Part shown: in pieces, positions 21,327 to 26,479 of the stretch | Layout: each line of letters opens with the position of its first letter | Numbering within the stretch: position 1 is the stretch's first letter | Assembly (NCBI GenBank): GCA_045632845.1 | Contig: JAZQXL010000007.1 | Coordinates: forward strand, 1 to 26,479 | Length of the DNA stretch: 26,479 nt | Direction: 5' to 3' | DNA from: RGIG4140 sp045632845 | Lineage (GTDB): Bacteria; Pseudomonadota; Alphaproteobacteria; CAAHEQ01; UBA3637 | The notes under the pieces: model-generated | Told to the model about the DNA's origin: nothing | What the model saw: the letters and a program-made list of their open reading frames with translations, nothing else | The model's database searches: none | Program-made: the position numbers and the translations under genes

Positions 21327-23798
21327 TTATTTCTCCGATGATTTAACATGCCAAATATCTTTAGCATATTCACGTACAGTTCTATCAATGGAGAATTTAC
21401 CAGAATTTGCGATATTCATCAATGCTTTTTTTGACCATTTGAGCGGATTTATGTAATCTGCAAAAATTTGCTCATGAGCTGTGCAATAACTATCAAAGTC
21501 TGCCAACAACATGTAATAGTCTTTAAACATGATATTTTGGAAAATTGGGATGAAAAGATTTTTATCTTCCCCTGGGGTAAACATACCAGATGTCAATGCA
21601 TCCATAACACGTTTAATAGCTACATTTTCATTATAATAATCCCAAGGTTTGTAATTGTCCCCCATATGTTTTTGACCAACTTCTTCAGCTGTTAAACCAA
21701 AGAGATAGAAATTGTCTTTTCCAACTTCGGAAAGAATTTCAACATTGGCACCATCAAGTGTTCCAAGTGTCAAAGCACCATTCATCATAAACTTCATGTT
21801 GCTTGTACCAGAAGCTTCAAAACCAGCTGTTGAAATTTGTTCACTGATATCAGCCCCAGGGAAAACAACCTCAGCAATTGAAACCTTGTAATCAGGGATA
21901 AAGACAACCTTTAACTGATCTTTCACACGTGGGTCATTATTCACAACTTTTGCAACATTATTAATCAATTTAATGACTAATTTTGCAAATTCATATCCTG
22001 GTGCAGCTTTTCCTCCAAAAATGTATGTTTTTGGAACTGGCAATGTCAAACCATCTTCAACAATTCTTAAATATTGATGAATAATATGCAACACATTTAA
22101 ATGTTGACGTTTATATTCATGAATACGTTTTACTTGGCAATCAAAAATTGATTTAGGATTAACCTTAATGCCTGTAATACGATCAATTAAACTTGCTAAT
22201 TCAACTTTATTGTCATATTTGATTTTGTTTAATGAATCCAATAATGTTTCATCTTTTTTGAATTTTTCTAACTTCTTAAGTTCAGACAAATTGGTGATCC
22301 ATTTATCCCCAATACGATCCGAAATCAAACGAGACAAACCACGGTTTGAGTTAAGCAACCATCTGCGAGGTGTAACCCCATTTGTCTTGTTATTAAAGCG
22401 TTCTGGCCACATTTCATAAAACTCTGGAACCAAATTTGAAACCAACAATTTTGTGTGAATGTCTGCAACACCATTGATTGAATGAGAACAAACAATTGCC
22501 AAGTGAGCCATTCTGATTTGTTTTTGAGGACCTTCTTCAATAATAGATAAACGGCTTAAACGCCCCACATCTCCTGGATATCTGTTCATCACTTCTTTCA
22601 TCAAATAATCATTGATTTCATAAATCAAAATCAAGTGACGTGGCAAGTGTTTTTCAAACATAGCAACAGGCCATTTTTCCAAAGCTTCTGGCAACAAGGT
22701 GTGGTTTGTATAAGCCATTGTTTTGAGTGTGATATCAAAAGCACGATCCCAATCCAAACGATAAACGTCAATCAACACACGCATCAATTCAACAATAGCC
22801 AAGGTTGGATGTGTATCATTCAATTGAATGGCAACTTTTTCAGGCAACAAATCAAAATCTGTGTGATTTTCAAGGAAACGTCTCATGATGTCATTGATAA
22901 CACATGATGTGAAGAAATATTGTTGCATCAAACGAAGATATCTACCTTGCTCCACAGCATCAGATGGGTAAAGCACTTTTGAGATTGTTTCGATTTGAAT
23001 ATTTTGTTCAACAGCTTCAACATACCCCCCACGATTGAATGTTTCCAAATCCAATGTATTTGTTGATTTAGCTGCAAACAAACGAAGGTAGTTCACCGTC
23101 TTACCACCATAACCAACGATTGGCATATCATAAGGAACACCAAGCAATTGACTTGTACCAATCCAGTGAGGTTCTCTCACACCATTACGTTCTTCATAAA
23201 CAACACGACCACCAATTTGAACCAAACAAGATCTATCTGCACGTTCAATTTGCCATGGAGATGATCGATCCAACCATGAATCAGCTCTTTCTTTTTGCCA
23301 GCCATTTTCAAAATATTGTTTAAACAAACCAAATTGATAGTTGATGCCATATCCATATCCAGGAATCCCAAGTGTTGCAATCGCATCCAAAATACAAGCA
23401 GCCAAACGACCCAAACCACCATTACCCAAAGCTGGGTCATATTCAGCATCTAAAACATCTCTCAACTTGATTGGATTATCAAGCTTAATTTCATCAATTA
23501 AATCCATAATTTCAAAGTTAAAAAGGTTATTAGGCAATAAGCGACCTAACAAATATTCCAATGACAAATAATAGACACGTTTTGGATCTTCTTTTTCATG
23601 ACGAGCTGCAGTTTCAAACATCCCATCAATACACAAATCACGCACCGCCATTGCAAGCGCTGTGAACAAGTGGTCTTTATCAGCCTCACACACACGTTTT
23701 GAAAGCGAATATTTAATATGCCATTCAATCAGTTGTTGCAATTCTTTTGCTGTTGGTTTTTGGAATTTTGCAACCCTTGGTTTTGTCGTCCCCGCCAT
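21327..23798 (-). CDS. glgP: Glycogen/alpha-glucan phosphorylase
   Basis: At 823 residues this is the full family length. K669 in EASGTSNMKFMMNGA is the pyridoxal-phosphate lysine, followed by LGTLDGANVEI. The N-terminus has the conserved YYLSLEYLLGR and LGNGGLGRLAACILDA motifs, and the middle has QLNDTHPTLAI and VKRIHEYKRQHLN. It releases glucose-1-phosphate from glycogen or maltodextrin ends in the cytoplasm. No other glycogen genes are adjacent; instead trmB follows at once. A minus-strand TATAAT at 23860-23865 may be its promoter. The start follows AAAGGA. Confidence 0.97.
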   Translation of the reverse strand: MAGTTKPRVAKFQKPTAKELQQLIEWHIKYSLSKRVCEADKDHLFTALAMAVRDLCIDGMFETAARHEKEDPKRVYYLSLEYLLGRLLPNNLFNFEIMDLIDEIKLDNPIKLRDVLDAEYDPALGNGGLGRLAACILDAIATLGIPGYGYGINYQFGLFKQYFENGWQKERADSWLDRSSPWQIERADRSCLVQIGGRVVYEERNGVREPHWIGTSQLLGVPYDMPIVGYGGKTVNYLRLFAAKSTNTLDLETFNRGGYVEAVEQNIQIETISKVLYPSDAVEQGRYLRLMQQYFFTSCVINDIMRRFLENHTDFDLLPEKVAIQLNDTHPTLAIVELMRVLIDVYRLDWDRAFDITLKTMAYTNHTLLPEALEKWPVAMFEKHLPRHLILIYEINDYLMKEVMNRYPGDVGRLSRLSIIEEGPQKQIRMAHLAIVCSHSINGVADIHTKLLVSNLVPEFYEMWPERFNNKTNGVTPRRWLLNSNRGLSRLISDRIGDKWITNLSELKKLEKFKKDETLLDSLNKIKYDNKVELASLIDRITGIKVNPKSIFDCQVKRIHEYKRQHLNVLHIIHQYLRIVEDGLTLPVPKTYIFGGKAAPGYEFAKLVIKLINNVAKVVNNDPRVKDQLKVVFIPDYKVSIAEVVFPGADISEQISTAGFEASGTSNMKFMMNGALTLGTLDGANVEILSEVGKDNFYLFGLTAEEVGQKHMGDNYKPWDYYNENVAIKRVMDALTSGMFTPGEDKNLFIPIFQNIMFKDYYMLLADFDSYCTAHEQIFADYINPLKWSKKALMNIANSGKFSIDRTVREYAKDIWHVKSSEK

Positions 23799-23933
23799 TT
23801 AATGTCCTTTCTTTGAATAATAAAAAAACACACCCTTTTATTTAAAAAAGTTATTGCTTATTATAAAGAGAAAAAACTTAACAGATAATTAACAAAAACA
23901 ACTTTTTGTATTTTTTAAAAAATATTTTTGATC

Positions 23934-25004
23934 CTACTCTGATTTTTTCAATTCACCAGATTGAACAGACCTTCTTTCAGCAGTAGAAACGCCTTTATTT
24001 AAAGAGTCTTTTTTCTTCTGATGCGCTCCTTTTTGAACTGATCGCCAATGACCAACATTTTTTTTATGTGCCTCATATGTTGCTGAAAAATTGTGTCCAC
24101 CAGACCCATTAGCAACAAAATAAATATAATTTGTTTTTGGAGGATTTAAAACAGCTTCAATAGCTTTTTTCCCTGGGTTTGAAATAGCCCCAATAGGCAA
24201 CGCAGGTACAACATACGTGTTATAAGGACTTTTAATCTTCAAATCTTGATATGTAAGGCTTCTTTTTAAATCATAACGTCCCTCTGTTACAGCATACAAA
24301 GCTGTTGGGTCAGATTGCAGCTTCATACCCTTATTCAAACGATTAACAAAAGCTGAAGCAACCAAAGGAAGCTCTTTATCTTTTGGAAAACCAGCTTCTT
24401 TTTCAACAATAGAGGCTAGAATAACAGCTTCTTTTGCATCTTTAAAAGGCAAATCTTTCAAACGTTTATTCCATAAAGAAGCCAAAACACGATCCATTGC
24501 CCGTTGCATACGAAGAAGCATCCCTTCTTTTGTATCACCCCAAGAATAATGGTATGTATCGGGCAACAAAGTTCCATTTCTAGGAATTTGATTAATATCC
24601 CCCTTCAACCCCTTGGCTGCATTGATAAGATCAACAACCTGTCTAGATGTCAAACCCTCAGGAACAACAAGTTTTCGAATGTATGTTTCACCACTGACCA
24701 AAATAGTCATCACCATTTTAGGACTTGCATGTGCTGGAAAAGAATATTCCCCAGCTTTAATATCTTTTGTATGACCGCTAACACGAACACCTAACAAAAA
24801 AATAGCAGGAGAGGATATAACCCCTTCTACTTTCAAAAGATTGGCAATTTGTTTCAACCCCATACCCTTAGGAATTACAACCTCTTTACGCGAAAGCAAA
24901 ATTCCTTCAGAAATAAAATCATTATAAGTTGTAAAAACACTTCCACCAATAAAAGAGGCGCCTATAAAAAGTAAAATAAAATAAACAAAGACTCTGTTTC
25001 TCAT
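23934..25004 (-). CDS. mltG: Endolytic murein transglycosylase MltG
   Basis: This is a 356-residue protein with one N-terminal membrane helix (about 5-27). A LysM-like part (VVIPKGMGLKQIANLL) is followed by the YceG domain. E201 in SIVEKEAG is the catalytic glutamate, and the downstream motifs FVNRLNKGMKLQSDPT, SPYNTY and PIGAISNPG are intact. It cuts nascent glycan strands at the inner membrane and is thought to set their length. The last 50 residues are a charged, K- and S-rich tail. It starts 30 bases after the end of fabF, the common alphaproteobacterial arrangement, so it is in the same operon. Confidence 0.96.
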   Translation of the reverse strand: MRNRVFVYFILLFIGASFIGGSVFTTYNDFISEGILLSRKEVVIPKGMGLKQIANLLKVEGVISSPAIFLLGVRVSGHTKDIKAGEYSFPAHASPKMVMTILVSGETYIRKLVVPEGLTSRQVVDLINAAKGLKGDINQIPRNGTLLPDTYHYSWGDTKEGMLLRMQRAMDRVLASLWNKRLKDLPFKDAKEAVILASIVEKEAGFPKDKELPLVASAFVNRLNKGMKLQSDPTALYAVTEGRYDLKRSLTYQDLKIKSPYNTYVVPALPIGAISNPGKKAIEAVLNPPKTNYIYFVANGSGGHNFSATYEAHKKNVGHWRSVQKGAHQKKKDSLNKGVSTAERRSVQSGELKKSE

Positions 25005-25034
25005 ATATAATTCTCTTTATAAGCGCCTAAAATA

Positions 25035-26285
25035 TTAAATCTTTTTAAAGATCAATGATCCGTTTGTACCACCAAAGCCAAATGAGTTGGAAAGTGCAAC
25101 TTTAACATCTTTTTCTTTAGCTGTATTAGCAACTAAATCAAAACCTTGAGTTTCTTCTTCAGGATCAACAAGGTTGATTGTTGGAGGTAAAATACCTGTA
25201 TTCATTGCCATAACGGAATAAATTGCTTCAACAGCACCAGCAGCACCCAACAAGTGACCAACGCATGATTTTGTTGAACTCATTGAAACATTTGTACCAC
25301 CAAAAATGCTGTTAACAGCTCTAAACTCAACCATATCACCCAATGGTGTTGAAGTTCCGTGAGCATTAATATAATCAACTTCTTCAGGGTTCATACCTGC
25401 AGATTTCAACGCACCAAGCATTGCACGATAACCACCATTTCCACCAGGGGCTGTGATGTGATATGCATCCCCAGTCATTGCATAACCAACAACTTCAGCA
25501 TAAATCTTTGCACCACGTTTTTTAGCGTGTTCATATTCTTCCAAAACAACAACACCTGCGCCTTCACCCATGACAAAACCATCACGCCCCTTATCCCAAG
25601 GACGTGAAGCAAGTTCAGGTGTTTCATTATAATGTGTGGACAATGCTTTTGCTTGGGCAAAACCTGCAATACCAACTTTACAAATAGCTGCTTCAGCACC
25701 ACCTGCAACCATAACATCAGCCTCATTGTTTTTGATGATACGCATTGCATCACCAATAGCATGTGTGCCAGTTGCACAAGCTGTTACAACAGCGTGGTTT
25801 GGACCTCTAAAACCATATTTAATTGAAACATGGCCTGAAATAAGGTTAATCAAAGCTGATGGAATAAAGAATGGAGAAATACGACGAGGCCCTTGTTCAT
25901 TAACCAAAATTGAACCGGCTTCAATGGCTTGTAACCCACCAATACCAGAACCGATTAAAACACCAGCGCGTTCCATTTCTTCTTCTGTTTCAGGTTTGTA
26001 ACCTGAATCTTCAACAGCATCTGTTGCAGCTGCTAAACCATATAAGATAAAAGGATCTACGTGACGTTGTTCTTTTGGTGAAAGAACTGAATCTGGATCG
26101 AATGCATCTGGCATGTCCCCTGTTGGAACTTGTCCTGCAACTTTTGCTGTGAAATTTTCAGTATCAAATAAACGAATGGCTGAAATACCTGAAATACCTT
26201 TCGTCAATTTGTCCCAGTTAGTGTTTATGCCACGACCAAGCGGGCTTAAAATACCCATACCAGTAATGACTACTCGTCTTGTCAT
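25035..26285 (-). CDS. fabF: 3-oxoacyl-[acyl-carrier-protein] synthase II
   Basis: This is a 416-residue condensing enzyme. C170 in VTACATGTHAIG is the acyl-binding cysteine; H309 (NAHGTSTPLGD) and H344 (STKSCVGHLLGAAG) complete the active site, with K339 nearby. It elongates acyl-ACP with malonyl-ACP in fatty-acid synthesis. The start follows AGAGGA. It lies downstream of acpP, separated by a hairpin terminator at 26320-26351, and upstream of mltG. Confidence 0.97.
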   Translation of the reverse strand: MTRRVVITGMGILSPLGRGINTNWDKLTKGISGISAIRLFDTENFTAKVAGQVPTGDMPDAFDPDSVLSPKEQRHVDPFILYGLAAATDAVEDSGYKPETEEEMERAGVLIGSGIGGLQAIEAGSILVNEQGPRRISPFFIPSALINLISGHVSIKYGFRGPNHAVVTACATGTHAIGDAMRIIKNNEADVMVAGGAEAAICKVGIAGFAQAKALSTHYNETPELASRPWDKGRDGFVMGEGAGVVVLEEYEHAKKRGAKIYAEVVGYAMTGDAYHITAPGGNGGYRAMLGALKSAGMNPEEVDYINAHGTSTPLGDMVEFRAVNSIFGGTNVSMSSTKSCVGHLLGAAGAVEAIYSVMAMNTGILPPTINLVDPEEETQGFDLVANTAKEKDVKVALSNSFGFGGTNGSLIFKKI

Positions 26286-26319
26286 ATCTTATAATCCTCT
26301 TATTTTATATGTTTTAGAT

Positions 26320-26351
26320 AAAAAGGGACGCCTTCAAGAAAAAAGCGTCCC
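26320..26351 (-). terminator. Terminator or attenuator between acpP and fabF
   Basis: On the minus strand GGGACGC and GCGTCCC pair perfectly around a 13-base loop, followed by five U. It sits 14 bases past the acpP stop codon and should let only part of the transcription reach fabF, giving more ACP than FabF. Confidence 0.75.
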
Positions 26352-26365
26352 ATTATTAGTACAGA

Positions 26366-26479
26366 CTAAGCTTGTTTTTCAATGAAATCAACTGCGTCTT
26401 TAACTGTGCGAATTTTTTCAGCTGCATCATCTGGAATTGAGCAACCAAATTCTTCTTCAAAAGCCATGACAAGTTCAAC
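26366..26479 (-). CDS. acpP: Acyl carrier protein (3' end)
   Basis: The last 37 codons are present, with the upstream part outside the window. They read VELVMAFEEEFGCSIPDD and then AAEKIRTVKDAVDFIEKQ, which is the ACP end just after the DSLDTVE phosphopantetheine site. The family and gene order (acpP, fabF, mltG) agree. A TAG at 26366-26368 ends it. The serine that carries the prosthetic group lies beyond the edge. Confidence 0.93.
   Translation of the reverse strand, partial: VELVMAFEEEFGCSIPDDAAEKIRTVKDAVDFIEKQA

Noticed and set aside
20837..21346. Plus-strand 169-codon open frame
   Set aside because: It is antisense to trmB, whose catalytic motifs and start are clear.
25636..26001. Plus-strand 121-codon open frame
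   Set aside because: It is antisense to fabF, including the region coding for the active-site cysteine.

Overview
The window looks like a chromosomal segment of a low-GC Alphaproteobacterium, probably host-associated. The pointers are the order acpP-fabF-mltG, rarA followed by rluC, an XRE regulator with the alphaproteobacterial 'FQQIQKYEKG' helix-turn-helix signature, a Gram-negative outer-membrane autotransporter, and AT-rich intergenic DNA throughout. Lineage below class level is inference; uncultured gut-type alphaproteobacteria would fit. No tRNA, rRNA, CRISPR array, transposase or intact prophage is visible.

Layout. (1) 1-4563, minus: most of a very large autotransporter. It has a signal peptide, two arrays of GGAI/FxxN repeats resembling chlamydial polymorphic membrane proteins, a beta-helix-like stalk, and the first strands of the beta-barrel at the window edge. 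(2) 4889-6886, minus: an orphan membrane protein, then (upstream) a three-gene unit of small membrane protein, ECF sigma factor and Spy/CpxP-like periplasmic protein. This layout recalls CnrYXH-type envelope or metal-sensing modules. (3) 6996-9206, plus, divergent from the sigma unit: a Pif1/RecD-like helicase and a predicted heavy-metal exporter. (4) 9207-9629: no intact gene, but two copies of a perfect palindrome and the remnant of a small frameshifted gene. (5) 9630-11918, minus: a GH24 lysozyme fused to a zinc amidase with a 200-residue charged tail. (6) 12002-13194, minus: a pair of half-size chromate-transporter (ChrA) genes. (7) 13308-14094, plus: a glutaredoxin-like envelope protein and an orphan 107-residue protein, each with its own promoter. 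(8) 14169-19112, minus: rarA, rluC, an AsmA-family gene and acyP, tightly packed. (9) 19293-20084, plus: the XRE regulator. (10) 20233-26479, minus: acpP (partial), fabF, mltG, glgP, trmB and a STAS protein.

The housekeeping genes cover fatty-acid synthesis, septal and lateral wall synthesis (MltG), glycogen breakdown, tRNA and rRNA modification and replication-fork repair. The accessory part (1-13.2 kb) is envelope-centred: a surface adhesin, an envelope-stress sigma module, metal and oxyanion transporters and a wall-degrading enzyme. The most notable points are the Pmp-like autotransporter with recently duplicated repeats, the Cnr-like ECF module with a candidate ECF promoter facing a metal exporter, the two-domain wall hydrolase without a signal peptide, the twin GAAC-N4-GTTC palindromes next to a decayed small gene, and two promoters so close to their start codons that the mRNAs should be leaderless.
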